Shown here: in pieces, positions 51,062-62,003 of the stretch
Layout: every line of letters starts with the position of its first letter
How positions within the stretch are numbered: position 1 is the stretch's first letter
DNA from: Cerrena zonata
Taxonomy: Eukaryota; Basidiomycota; Agaricomycetes; Polyporales; Cerrenaceae
Direction: 5' to 3'
Length of the DNA: 64,000 nt
Assembly: GCA_038087015.1 (NCBI GenBank)
Contig: JASBNA010000028.1
Location: 310,001-374,000, forward strand
Translations under genes and position numbers: made by a program
Notes under the pieces: model-generated
Told to the model about the DNA's origin: nothing
The model's input: the letters and a program-made list of their open reading frames with translations, nothing else
Database searches by the model: none

Positions 51062-52318
51062 TTAGTGGTTATTATTATTAGCTAACAGATCGATATGGCC
51101 TTTCATATCGTAACCACAAACCTCTTCAATCGTGAGCTTCTTATCTTCCTCAATATCTTGAGCTCCTGAACTCCAGCCAATTCTTTCATTCAAATTCTCT
51201 CTTGCTCTAGCCGAAGCAGCTTGAATTTTGGAAACTCTTGGTTTTCTAACTGCTTCGTATAGTTGCAATCCTTGCTCAATGGTATGGTTGAATTTCTTGG
51301 AGAAAATGTACCCTAAAGCGCCAGCATCTTCGAATGCTTGCACTGCTCCCTGGGATTGATCTGGAAGACTGAAGTGACAACTATCGCCTAATAGAGTTAC
51401 TCCCTTGGTACCGTCTCCGTTTGTTCTGTAAAAATATGGTAAGGGTTCATGGACGTACAATCTCCATTGTTTGATATCGTATCCACACTTTGAAAATAAT
51501 TCTGTCAAAGCAGGATCTAAATCAGAAACATTATCCAATAACTCTTCTAGTGAAATGTCATTGCTCCAATCGGACTTGGTGTCCTCGCCCTTAGCAGCAT
51601 AAAAGCAATAACAAGAAATGACCTCGTTGTTAGAACAAGGCGACAAAACCACTTTATATTTGGTGTCTCCCCAAAACTCAATAGCATCATTATTTGAAAA
51701 ATCGGTTAAATTTAATTCATTCACCGTTTTAGTATCAAACAAAACTCTAATACATCCAGAAGAAGATCTTGTAAATTTCGGTTTAATACCCAATTGAGGC
51801 TTTGTTAAGCTTCTTATACCATCTGCAGCAATGATCAATTCCGCCTGTGTTTCGATTCCATTCTCAAACACTACTCTTCCTGATTTATAGTCAACCTCAA
51901 TAGCTTTATGATTGCAGATTAATTCACAAGGGGTACCTTCACCTTCTTCAGATATAGCATAATCTTTTAAGACATTATGTATATCAATTCTATGAAAGTT
52001 GTAATACGGATATCCAAACTTCGCCTCGTAATCTCCCAAAGGATACTCACCAACTATCTTCCCAGTTTTCCAATCACGCTTGATCAATTTATTCAAGATA
52101 ACTGGCTTAGCCTTCCGAGCATTGACCCCCCATTCGTGAAGCCACTTACCACCATTACTAGCACAAGAAAGGGAAGCACCGACTTCTCCAGCATAATCGT
52201 ATCTCTCGTATATTCTTACCTTATGACCTTGTCTTCTCATCGAAATGGCTGCAGCAAGACCTCCCAATCCCCCGCCTAAAACAACTACATCTAAAGGTTT
52301 CCAACTATAAGCTGTCAT
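51062..52318 (-). CDS. Salicylate-hydroxylase-type FAD monooxygenase
   Basis: 418 aa, ATG at 52318 (MTAYSWKPLD). The full motif set is intact: dinucleotide motif VVVLGGGLGGLAAAISMRRQG, the LIIAADGIRSLTKPQLG motif and GDSCHFSLPDQSQGAVQAFEDA. The last matches the GD motif of bacterial and fungal salicylate and hydroxybenzoate hydroxylases better than the altered version in the gene at 32806. In Candida parapsilosis, related MNX enzymes hydroxylate 4- and 3-hydroxybenzoate in the hydroxyquinol and gentisate pathways, so it is probably an MNX-type enzyme. It lies next to the DAL5-family carrier and needs a promoter 422 bp of intergenic DNA upstream of that gene. Confidence 0.88.
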   Translation of the reverse strand: MTAYSWKPLDVVVLGGGLGGLAAAISMRRQGHKVRIYERYDYAGEVGASLSCASNGGKWLHEWGVNARKAKPVILNKLIKRDWKTGKIVGEYPLGDYEAKFGYPYYNFHRIDIHNVLKDYAISEEGEGTPCELICNHKAIEVDYKSGRVVFENGIETQAELIIAADGIRSLTKPQLGIKPKFTRSSSGCIRVLFDTKTVNELNLTDFSNNDAIEFWGDTKYKVVLSPCSNNEVISCYCFYAAKGEDTKSDWSNDISLEELLDNVSDLDPALTELFSKCGYDIKQWRLYVHEPLPYFYRTNGDGTKGVTLLGDSCHFSLPDQSQGAVQAFEDAGALGYIFSKKFNHTIEQGLQLYEAVRKPRVSKIQAASARARENLNERIGWSSGAQDIEEDKKLTIEEVCGYDMKGHIDLLANNNNH

Positions 52319-52901
52319 TATTCATTGATATTTAGAATCCATATTCTTCCTATGAATGGTGGAAAAGACTGGTTTATAAGGTTTTTGCAAATTTGCAGCC
52401 TTATCTTCTTGGTGGAAAACGAGAAATCACCGAGACTTTATGCTGCGCATCTAGTCTGATTACAGTCTAGTATAATAAGGCAACGCAAAAGAAAAGTATA
52501 TTAAAATTGCAGAAATGAATAATGTAAATGTTATGGAATTTGTAAAATGATTATCAACGATCAACGATAATAGAGTTACATGACAAAAAATGAATTAAAA
52601 AAAAAAAGGAAGATAAAAATCGAAAAGATAAATAGGTGAAAAACGGACACAATCGAAAAGAATTGAAGAAGACTGCAAAATAAAGAAGAAATGATGAAAT
52701 AAGACCAAACGAACGACATATGGGAGTATTAACAACCTTGTAGAAATCACTTATATATAGTAAATTCTTAGCAAAAGTAACCAGTGAAAAATTGCCACGG
52801 TCAGATTAACTAGAATTAAGTCTAGAGCTAGACCACTAATCTTTCAAGACGAATAAAGTTATATGAGATGAAAAGCTGTAATGAAAAGATTTAAGATGAG
52901 T

Positions 52902-53569
52902 CTATTTTTTAACTTCAACTCTGGAGCCACAATCCAAACAACTGAATCCTTCATTGCCATCATCGAATTGAGTTTTACCCTTTGATTGCATAAGAGACCA
53001 TTCACCTTTAGCTGGGATTTTTTTACAATCTTTATTCAAACATCTTGCTGAAGTTTTCTTATATCTCAAGCCACAAGAGTTACATAATTGACCTTCTTTA
53101 ATTGACCAAGAAGGTCTCCAACAAGGAGATTGGTCTGAACCACAAGAAATACAAACACGAGGGTTATGGTTATGGTTTGAATGAGTTTTAGGCGGAGATT
53201 TTAATAAGTCAGATCTTGATTTGGATTTGGCAGAAGGAGGAGTAACTGGAATGAATTTTGTATGGTTATGTTGTTGAGATTGATAGTGATGATAATGAGG
53301 ATGTTGAGATTGATATTGTTGGAAAGTTGTATTCTTAGTAGGAGTATTTGGGGTTTCTGAGATCACATTCAAGTAGCCAGAGTTATTAGAGCTAACCTGG
53401 TGAATACTTGGTAAACGGGATGAAGAAGGAGAAGTCAAGTTTGGAGTATAAGCGGGGGGATTTACAGGTTGAGTTTGATAATTTGGTTGAGCAATGAAAG
53501 GCATTGCAAGAGGGACGTTAGGAAATCTAACTGAAGAAGGTGAGTATTGATTGTTGTAATGAGCGTAGG

Positions 53570-53616
<47 letters not shown>

Positions 53617-54841
53617 GCTGTTGTTGTTGCTGTTGTTGTTGCTGTTGTTGTTGCTGTTGTTGTTGCTGTTGTTGTTGCTGTTGTTGTTGCTGTTGTTGTT
53701 GTTGTTGTTGATGGAAAGGCTTGAAATCTTCCTTTTTAGATTGAGGTTGAGATAATTGAATTAAAGATTGGGCCAACTCTAAGTATTCAGGATATTTTTC
53801 AACATCATTTAGATAAGTTTTATTTAAATAAGTATAATTAGATTCATAAGGAAAATCGATTTTTCTTTCTGAATAAATATCAATTTTTGGAATTAAGGTT
53901 GGTTTAGTATTATCTCTAATTTTAGAGCTAATTCTTGAATCGAATTGTGGTTTGAATGCAGAAGGAAGTGATGATGCAGAATTATTATTAATATTAGTAT
54001 TATTATTATAGTACAGATTTGGGGAAGTATCAATGCTAGATGGTTTTGAAACATGCTTATTGAGGTAATTATATTGGTTTAAATTAAAATGTTTTGAGGA
54101 ACGATTAATGCTATCTAATAATTCATATCTCCAATTTTCATCATTTGGTTTATAAGTATCAAAATAATCTAACGACACGGTTGGAGTGATTGGTTTTAAT
54201 TTGATTGGAGCCTTTGGAGTGATGGGAGCTGCATTTAAAGCGGTCATGATGCTAGGCAAAGTAACTTTTGGTTCTGACATTGAAGAAGTATTTGAAGTTG
54301 GAGCAGTCGAATTAGTAGTAGTATAATTTAAAGAGTTAGTATTAATCGAATCATTTTTATTTATAATTGATGCTTTTGCCGGGGTGACAATTGGCGAATT
54401 GGACGGAGAATTAGAAGGTGAAATCGGATTGAAAGTTCTTCTAATTGGGGATAATGATCTTGCTCTTTGATTAGTACTTCTTTTCCTTATTAAAGGGAAA
54501 GTATTCTTACTTTCTATTGGAGGAGAAGGAGGAGCAGTTCTTGATCTTTTAGTATCATTTAAATCATTTTCAAACTCATTAGATGATTCTCTCATCAAAT
54601 CACTATAAGATCTTTTCTTCATATAAAAATGTTTGGAATTACCCATTAAAGAAGCCACTGGAGTCGAAGCTGAAGTTGAGTGATGGAATCCAGTTGTCAT
54701 TGGAGGTAATTTCCCATCTTTTGCAGTGATTTTGTTCTTGAATTGATTTAACAACTCGTTATAAGAATTAGATCTTATATGACTTGGAGTGAACGAATTA
54801 ATTTGGTTATTGAACATATTCTTCGACAGTATTACACTCAT
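52902..54841 (-). pseudogene. ASH1: ASH1 GATA-like transcription regulator, one frameshift at the polyQ tract
   Basis: ATG at 54841 ([15 protein letters not shown]); the ATG at 54817 is an alternative. About 646 aa if read across one break. The C-terminus contains the Ash1 zinc finger: [18 protein letters not shown] followed by [18 protein letters not shown] and a second Cys pair, FSCLDCGS. The long N-terminal part is Asn/Ser/Pro-rich with basic motifs such as KKRSYSD and a polyGln run of about 47 residues (53569-53710). The frame changes just after that run, at about 53560-53572. In S. cerevisiae Ash1 is the daughter-cell repressor of HO; in Candida it works in filamentation and asymmetric expression. 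A slippage or assembly error in the repeat explains the break. Confidence 0.9.
53569..53710 (-). repeat. CAA/CAG trinucleotide repeat in ASH1
   Basis: About 47 codons, on the coding strand a mix of CAA runs with regularly spaced CAG (roughly every fourth codon). The regular CAG spacing indicates expansion of a 12-bp unit. The frameshift of ASH1 is at its 3' edge (coding direction). Confidence 0.9.
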
Positions 54842-57800
54842 TCTTAGATAACTTAAACAGGAAATTAGACCAGATCCAGGGTGCAAAACTTACACAAACG
54901 AACTAAAAGACGGAAAAACAAAAAACAGGATAATCAACGGACACCGGCAAGGCTTTAAATCTGTTGAGTGTTACGACGAAGAGATGAAAAATCGCTTTCC
55001 TTTATATAACCAGATGGATGATTGGAAAGTTAAATCTGTTGATGTAAGATTTGTGATTGGCCTAAAGCGGAAAACTAATTGCACGCAGATATTTTTATGC
55101 TTTGAGCGAAAAAAAAAGAAAAATTCCCTAAAAAAACAAAAAAAAAAGGGATAAAAAAAGGCGACAAGGGAAGTTTGCAAGGATTGTTTGTTGCTGGTTG
55201 AAATTTTGTATTAGACAATTGTGCGTATTTCAGTTTGATCAGCACCGGGGATAGCGAAGGAGGTACGTGTAGTGGGAGTAGCTGGGAGTAGTAGTAGTAT
55301 GGGTAAACGAGGGAATGAATGAAGGAATGGAAGGAAGAAATGAATCGGATAGCAAAAGCCAAAAATCAAAAGAAAAGAAAAAAAATAAAGAAAAATCATA
55401 ATTGATCTAGGTAAGGGATCAGGATATATTTATATATCTGATTGAATAACGGAAAGGATACTTCGAATATGGAAGGAAAGTAGAAAGATACACGAATAAC
55501 ATACATACATGGAAGAGAATACCTGGGTGCATAAACTGATTCAGCTAATCAATTAACCTGATCCAGCAAGAATTTCTCTCAATCGGGTTAATTCTCCAGC
55601 CATTACACTATTTGGTGGGTCCCGTTCCCAATACGAAAAAGAAATGTTAGTTTTGTCTTCTTTTTTGTTAATAAATAAAAATAAAAATTGACAATAACAA
55701 TTAGCTTTTCATATTAACCTACATACGTTTATGTAGACGTTCAATACAGACGCAGAGATATCCTTACCTTAACAACCATCTAATTTGAAACAATGCATCC
55801 CAAGACTCAATTAATTAAAGCGAAAGAAAACACAATAGACTACAGTATTCTAAATAAAGCACAGGCACTCTTATTAATTCCTTACATGGTGCTATCTCGA
55901 CTAAATCATAACTTCGACTATTTTGTTTCTCCAATCCATCATGATGAATTTCATTGGTATCGACTAAAATGAAATTTATCAGTGCAAGCGAATAGCTTGC
56001 AAAAAAATTGAGAAAACTCAGTCAAAAAACCAAAAAAAGAAAAATACTTACTTCGTAATGTAGCAAGATTATCCAGGAAACTATTCAGGTACAACCAGTC
56101 ACAGCTTTAGATTCGAAGCTTATTCATGGTTTAAGGTTTCCGTCCGTGACATTCTTGTGCTCTAATTGAAACATGGTGCTTGCAAAATCAAAACATTTTT
56201 AGTAAAAATAGCGATTTCGCACTATAATAAAAAAAAAAATGGCCTTGCAAATAAACAAATAAAAGGCTGGCTAAGTGATATCAAAATCTTATATCATGAA
56301 ACCACAAACTCTGTTTGTTATGACCTGGTTGTTGTTATGATTTGATCCAGCTTTTGGTGTGATCCAGCTTTTGGTGTGATCCAGCTTCAACTCTGGTATG
56401 ATCCAGCGTACGATCCAGCTTCTTCAACCAGTACAACCGGTGCGACTATCGTAACATTTCGCTAAACCCGTCAAAGCAAAATGTTTTCATGTCTCTACAA
56501 CGAGCAATTGCTGGCTTATTGTTTCTCTGACATATCATGATTTGAATTTGATCAAATTGATTTTGGCTTATCATATCGTCTTCTTTTTGTTTGCGGGTTT
56601 TGTTTCGATTTGGGCTTAAATCTATTTCGTTTTCTTCTACATATCGTCTAATGTCAATCAGACGAAATCTTTCTGTGGGGGAAGTGGGACGCTTTAACTT
56701 TGTTACTGACTGGCTCAGATCAATCTCGAGTATATTGCAATCAGTGTGCAGATAAACAAAGACTTATTGCACAGTAATTATAGCCTAATCTGAATATTGG
56801 TCAAACCTTTTTTATCATCTCGATTAAAAGTATAACCTCATGTATCGTGATGTAGCTTGCTCTCGCTTTGTTCCTTATGGCCTTATTTTTGACTAGTATC
56901 TTTATTTTATTTTATTTCGGGTTATTTTTTTTTTTTTCCTCTTCTTTTCTTTTTTTTTTGCAATCATTAATGAAACTAAATCTAAAGGGATTTGCTATTC
57001 ACGATTATTATCCCATATGTTGAATAAGCGAAAACAACTAGATGAAAATAAAAAGTGGAAGCGTCTTCACAAAAACTTCAAACAATGAACAATAGAACTT
57101 ACAGAACAATGGTTATATATTTGATCATCGACTAGAAATTACATAGAAACATTCCTGATTAAACGATAGTTTCACCCAATGTGGGTTATATCTGAAACTC
57201 CCATCAATGGAGCTAGGACCCTTTAATTCTATTCCTTCTGTCTATTTGTTTTGTTTCATTGATATAGTACATGCTTCTGTTTTTACCCTTTTCTCTACTT
57301 AAATTCCTTTGGATTGTGCCCTTTTGGGAATAGTACCTTCCTTTCTTCTTTGTTTGTCCAGCCTGGTTCCCTCTCAATCTTATCCAACCCAACCCGGTTG
57401 AAATGGTGATGACCAGCTTTCATTGATCAGCCCCCGTTGGTTTTCTTTCCAACAAACTAAGGTGACCAAGTAATTGATCTGTTCCAGATCTAAGTTTGAG
57501 AAGTTTAATTTCTTCTCTATAGGGTTTTTTATTTCCTCGAAGGAGGTGCTGGGTTGTCATCCCAATATCATTGGCGTCTCTTTAAAATAACTCCAAATTT
57601 CATCTCAATGGATTACTTGAAAAGTGCGTATCAACTCTCAATAGAGTTATTGAGTCGAGGGTCTTTGGCAAAAGCTTTGTTGTCTTATTCTTGTATTTCC
57701 CATAGTTCGTCTTTCATCTCCCTTCATTCAATTGTATCATCAATTGCACGGGATTATCATAAGAACAATGCATTGTATTCGTGAATTAACCTCTCTGGTC

Positions 57801-58060
57801 TTCACAAAACTATTCTCTTCTAATGATACCTTGACTACAAAACTTACCTCATGCTCATGAAATTTAGATTGCAAAATCTGTAATAAAAAAAAAAAATAAA
57901 TTTTTCGTCTAGTTGATAAAATAAAATTTGGCCAAATCTAAATTAACAAAAATACTAACTATACTAACTTAAAATAATACACTAAACAAAGATGCTTGCG
58001 TAATTGATTGTCAAAATTGAAAAATGAAACTTAATATGAAATACAATTTTTTATCCCCGA
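54842..58060. other. 3.2 kb gene-free region upstream of ASH1
   Basis: The longest stretch in the window with no supported gene. Features seen: purine/pyrimidine-rich tracts at 55100-55160 and 55360-55400, A/T-runs, and gatccagctt repeats (see 56344-56421). Short frames (for example 54971-55399 minus and 57554-57784 plus) are low-complexity and without similarity. Such long upstream regions are common for master regulators in CUG-clade yeasts. Confidence 0.5.
56344..56421. repeat. gatccagctt repeats (five copies)
   Basis: Five gatccag motifs at 56344, 56361, 56378, 56400 and 56412; the first three are spaced 17 bp apart (unit gatccagcttttggtgt). A 10-bp gatccagctt core occurs in four of them. 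The array is 1.5 kb upstream of the ASH1 start. Confidence 0.8.
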
Positions 58061-58252
58061 TTAGTCCTTCTTTTCTTCAACTTTATTTTCAGCTTTATTC
58101 TCAGCTTCGGAGGCTAGTATACCTCCTCCTATACCCCCTGCTATATGGCCAACATTTCCCAAATGAAGCTTATCGGCAACTTTATTGCCTCCAATCGATC
58201 CCGCAACTGAAACTCCAATGTTTTTGGCAGTTTCTAATTTGTTATCTGGCAT
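58061..58252 (-). CDS. Small glycine-zipper protein (paralogue 1)
   Basis: 63 aa from the ATG at 58252 (MPDNKLETAKNIGVS). The centre is a Gly-rich hydrophobic region: VAGSIGGNKVADKL and VGHIAGGIGGGILASEA, with G-x3-G spacing typical of glycine zippers that pack or insert in membranes. The C-terminus is highly charged (ENKAENKVEEKKD). It shares the order AKNI...G(S/G)IGG...L(G/H)...VG(N/H)IAGG and the charged tail with the gene at 58652-58840, so they are paralogues. I do not recognise a function. Confidence 0.65.
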   Translation of the reverse strand: MPDNKLETAKNIGVSVAGSIGGNKVADKLHLGNVGHIAGGIGGGILASEAENKAENKVEEKKD

Positions 58253-58651
58253 TGTAAAAAAATTTGACTGGACAATTGCAAAATCAAAATAATCTTGGTA
58301 ATTATATGAACTCACTCCATATTCTCACTGTAGTGGCATTTTCCGCCTTTTATAAATCTTTAGCATCCTCTTTCATCGGTGGCTTTTAATCATGCTACCC
58401 CTAATCTAATGATTGCTAGAAATTTCACTGACTATACCAATTAACGGTCACGTGCGCCAGGCCTCGTTAACCGTTCCTATTACGACCTTCCCTCGGATAT
58501 TGCAGCCATTGGTTTTTTGCGTCCATTGGATACCTCTACATTCAAACGAAGTAATTTTAAACTTAAATCGTAATGTCATATATTAAAGTTTAGAGTAGAG
58601 AAGTAAGAGTGCGTGCTGAGTTTAAATATCCCAGGTAGTCAAGCAGGAGCT

Positions 58652-58840
58652 TCATTTTTTGGCCTTTTCTTCGGCTTTTCCTTCAGCCTTACCGGCACCA
58701 ATTGAACCAAGGACTCCTCCAGCTATATTGCCAACACCACCAAGCCCAACAGCATTGGCGATGGAGGAGCCTCCAATCCCACCCACGACTCCGGTGGCTA
58801 TATTTTTAGCGTCTTGTTTGTGATGATCGTCGTTACCCAT
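58652..58840 (-). CDS. Small glycine-zipper protein (paralogue 2)
   Basis: 62 aa from the ATG at 58840 (MGNDDHHKQDAKNIA). Residues 12-45 carry TGVVGGIGGSSIANAVGLGGVGNIAGGVLGSIG with repeated G-x3-G spacing, and the tail is AEGKAEEKAKK. Compared with the neighbour at 58061 the order of motifs is the same, but the start is His-rich. Both are on the same strand, 400 bp apart, and probably arose by tandem duplication. Membrane or lipid association is inferred from the zipper; the role is unknown. Confidence 0.65.
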   Translation of the reverse strand: MGNDDHHKQDAKNIATGVVGGIGGSSIANAVGLGGVGNIAGGVLGSIGAGKAEGKAEEKAKK

Positions 58841-59146
58841 ATTTACTTATAGCAGTGACAGTACTTAATTTCCAGCTGTCAAAATTGCATGGAGAACTAG
58901 CCGTTCTTATACCATCGACGGGTCTTGCAGTTTCATCTTCGATGGTGCTTAACCGTTATCGTTGCTTCTTCACTGACCTTGCAGCCTTTATATAGTGGAA
59001 GCCTTGAGCTCGACGCACGACCACTTTAAAGAGAGGAACAAAAAAAGAAAATTTTTAGGCTGGATACTAATAATCTGTAAGTTGATAGCAGAAGTTGGAT
59101 TCGTAGCAACAATTAGTCAGCTATTAGCATTGAAAGAGTATCACCA

Positions 59147-59772
59147 ATGAATCAGCAAGATCCAAGTAAGTAATCATTGCCTTTTTTTTTTTTTCGTTCA
59201 CAAGAAATCTTCGAGATATCAAAAATAACTAACAATTTTTCACAGCTCAGCCAGTAGAACCGTTTTTGAAAAATCTATTATCGACTTTAGACCTCCAATA
59301 CCAAACCCCGTCAAATCAGTATCCTAATGTGGAAGCATATGCTACGCAGTTTGCTAAACAGTTGAAGCAGACCAGTGCGATCATCATGAATGGGAAACCA
59401 TTGATACCTACTCAAAACGACTCAAGATTAGAATTCCAAAAAAAATGGTTAGCAACGCCACTTACTACTCATCAATTGAATAGTTTTGATACCCACTTGA
59501 TACCTGGTACTGGTACGTTCATAATCAACTTGAGTGGTAAGGTGAGATTCGATGAATCCGGAAAGAACAGACTAGGTGAATCAGCAGATTTAGATAAAAG
59601 TATGATGCAAAACAATCAAATGAGACCAAGACCAATTTGGGGGTCATGGTTTGGTTTCAATATGAATCTAGTCATCGATGAAGGTCCTTTAAACAATAGC
59701 GAGGCCCAAACTATTAATAGTTTGAATTACAGAATTACTTATAAACCCCACGATAGCATAATTCAATTATAA
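59147..59772 (+). CDS. MTR2: mRNA export factor MTR2, with one intron
   Basis: 181 aa from two exons: 59147-59165 and 59246-59772. Exon 1 encodes only MNQQDP and the first base of the next codon. The spliced reading MNQQDPTQPVEPFLKNLL matches the start of Candida Mtr2. Conserved stretches are VEAYATQFAKQL, IIMNGKPLIPTQ, HLIPGTGTFIINLSGKVRFDESG, RLGESADL and RPIWGSWFGFN. Mtr2 is the NTF2-like partner of Mex67; the heterodimer carries mRNA and pre-60S ribosomes through nuclear pores. The ATG-only reading of exon 2 would be truncated, so the intron decides the start. Confidence 0.95.
59166..59245 (+). other. Intron of MTR2
   Basis: 80 nt. The 5' splice site is gtaagt at 59166-59171, the branch-type sequence actaac at 59228-59233, and the 3' splice site cacag ends at 59245, with a pyrimidine/T-rich stretch between. 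It splits the Thr codon (a|ct). It is the only intron I can support in the window. Confidence 0.92.
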
Positions 59773-59842
59773 AGGAAAAGTTAAACTACGAAAATAAAAG
59801 AATTTTTTTAAAAAAAAAGAAACAATTCAAATACTTGTAATA

Positions 59843-61738
59843 CTAGATTTCATTTTGTTGAACAAATACTTCCAAAAGTTGGTTCAAATAAGTAGTTGAA
59901 TATAATTCACTTTCAACTTTTTCATCATATCCAATATGTTTTAATGCCCAAAGTATATTTCCTTCGATGAACTTATAATAGATAACATCAACCAATGCAT
60001 CTTCACCTGTTTCTATATCCAATTGTTTTGATTCAACTACGTTTGTAATTGGGAAATTGATTACTGGTTTATGTGGAGTATCATCTCCATCGTCACCAAA
60101 GTCATCGTGAGTAACATAACCTTTAGATAATCTTTGTCTTACTATACTTGCTTCATTTTGAAATTCAGCATCTTGAGAGAAAAATGGTGAAAAGGCTGGA
60201 TATTGGAATTTCTTTTCTGGTTCTTCTTCAAGTTTTGCTCGTAATTGTTGTTCTTGTTTAAGTCTTTGAGAATATTGGTGTAATGGTAATAATCTTCTGT
60301 TATCTATTTCGTTGTCTTTGTCCTGACTCAAAATATAACTAGCTTTATTTAAAAATGGACCAATTCTAATGGCAATTGATTTGGGTAAGGTAATTCTTGC
60401 CCATTCATTTTCAAATGGCGATACAATATAACGAGTATCAATTGTGTAGGGACCTTTATATAAATCATATCTAATTGAACCGGTATTTATAATGAAAATT
60501 CTTTCATCAGATTGATTTTTCAAAGCTTCTGTAGGTTTTAAAGTAGGCAACACTTGATCAGCTAATAATTTGAAAAGATTTTGAGGGTGGTCTAAAGGTA
60601 CGTAATCAACATAATAATTTCTATTAACATGCCCTAATACATCGTTCAAATGTAATTTATTTCGGACGAGGTTAATTGTTCTTGTTACATTTTTACCGGC
60701 TTCAGTTTCAAATTCTTCAACTGATGATTTACCGGAATGATGCAAAAATGAGTTTAAATTGAAATCAATATATGACCGGGCAAAAATCTTTTGTGGTGAT
60801 AAATCTCCAGTGGCAGATAAATCAATACTGACCCATCCAACTGACTCACAGTATCTTCCGCTTTGTAAACCAGTCAGGTTACTGTCAAAGATTGTGAAAT
60901 CTCTTATATGACTGTGACCTCCAAAATACTGAATCTTTGTCTCGGGATAGTACTCTCTTAAAACTTGGTGTAGAACCAGCAATTCCTTCCATGTATGAGC
61001 AATTGGAATATGGCCGAAAACTACAATCAAATCAACATCTTTTCCAGGATGTTTTTTTAACGTTTTCAAAAACCATTTCTCTTTGATAACATCCTCTAAT
61101 GGAGTTACTTTGGTTCCTTCATTATTTCTGGTGAAATCAAATAAGAATGCAAATGATAAGATACGAACTTTCTGGTTTGGTGTTGTAAAATACTTGTACT
61201 TCTTTCCAAATGGTTCAAAATCACCATCATCATTTTTATACTCAACATTCGAACTAATATAATTATCACCATATTCTTGCACGATAAAGTCGAATTCTTG
61301 CTTGGAATTCTCGTACAAGTATAACTCGTGATTCCCAATGGTAACCAAGTCATAGTCCTGTTTGGCAAATATCGGCAAAGCTTCAATCCCGTTTGGTACG
61401 GTGGCGTCAGTTAACCCATTACCATCGTGCCTATCACCGGTATCAACAAGAAGTAAATCCACATTTTGTGAGTTGGCAATGCTTCTCATATTTTCCGTAA
61501 AAGATATGAAGTCTCCCCAATCTGCACCATATAGTTTCTGATTAGTATGACCTCCATACCAGCCGTGAGTGTCAGTTGTATGAAGAAAGTTGATAGAACT
61601 CCATTTAAGATCTCTTATCGAACCCAAAGAATCTGGTGTTTTTTTACCAATGTTGCGAGTTGAAAACACAAGCAATGTAATAATCAAAGTAGCAATTACC
61701 GGAGTCTTATTTGACGTCCATATTGAGTTTAATTGCAT
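59843..61738 (-). CDS. SMN1: Vacuolar-type AMP phosphatase SMN1 (calcineurin-like, 5'-nucleotidase family)
   Basis: 631 aa, ATG at 61738. An N-terminal signal-anchor (TPVIATLIITLLVFST) precedes a metallophosphatase domain with all metal ligands: HTTDTHGWYGG, DTGDRHDGNG, GNHELY, FGHIPIAHTW and GGHSHIRD. A C-terminal 5'-nucleotidase domain follows, with INTGSIRYDLYKGPY. The S. cerevisiae homologue (YHR202W, SMN1) is a vacuolar enzyme described as AMP-hydrolysing, 602 aa. Function is therefore salvage of nucleotides from turned-over RNA in the vacuole, by inference. Only 71 bp separate its stop from that of MTR2 (convergent). Confidence 0.85.
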   Translation of the reverse strand: MQLNSIWTSNKTPVIATLIITLLVFSTRNIGKKTPDSLGSIRDLKWSSINFLHTTDTHGWYGGHTNQKLYGADWGDFISFTENMRSIANSQNVDLLLVDTGDRHDGNGLTDATVPNGIEALPIFAKQDYDLVTIGNHELYLYENSKQEFDFIVQEYGDNYISSNVEYKNDDGDFEPFGKKYKYFTTPNQKVRILSFAFLFDFTRNNEGTKVTPLEDVIKEKWFLKTLKKHPGKDVDLIVVFGHIPIAHTWKELLVLHQVLREYYPETKIQYFGGHSHIRDFTIFDSNLTGLQSGRYCESVGWVSIDLSATGDLSPQKIFARSYIDFNLNSFLHHSGKSSVEEFETEAGKNVTRTINLVRNKLHLNDVLGHVNRNYYVDYVPLDHPQNLFKLLADQVLPTLKPTEALKNQSDERIFIINTGSIRYDLYKGPYTIDTRYIVSPFENEWARITLPKSIAIRIGPFLNKASYILSQDKDNEIDNRRLLPLHQYSQRLKQEQQLRAKLEEEPEKKFQYPAFSPFFSQDAEFQNEASIVRQRLSKGYVTHDDFGDDGDDTPHKPVINFPITNVVESKQLDIETGEDALVDVIYYKFIEGNILWALKHIGYDEKVESELYSTTYLNQLLEVFVQQNEI

Positions 61739-62003
61739 CTTGGTTTATGGTCCAATTATAATTTAAATAAGTCAAGTCAGAATCTCCTTTATTTATAAAT
61801 TGGTCGCACCCAATAAATTAATAGTGCGGAATAACTATAATGGTTTCGCAACTTGCTTTACTTATCAACAGATTTGGTCTACAATGTCATGACATAAAAA
61901 ATGTATTTATATATTATTGTATTAGAAATATATAATACTCTAAATTACAATATGAAAAGTCAATAAGCAAAGTAATAGAAAAAATCAAATTAATCTAATT
62001 AAC

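Noticed and set aside
53540..53755. Poly-leucine frame on the plus strand
   Set aside because: The antisense reading of the ASH1 CAA/CAG tract.
57554..57784. 76-codon frame in the gene-free region
   Set aside because: No recognisable motifs and no supporting context; Ser-rich chance frame.
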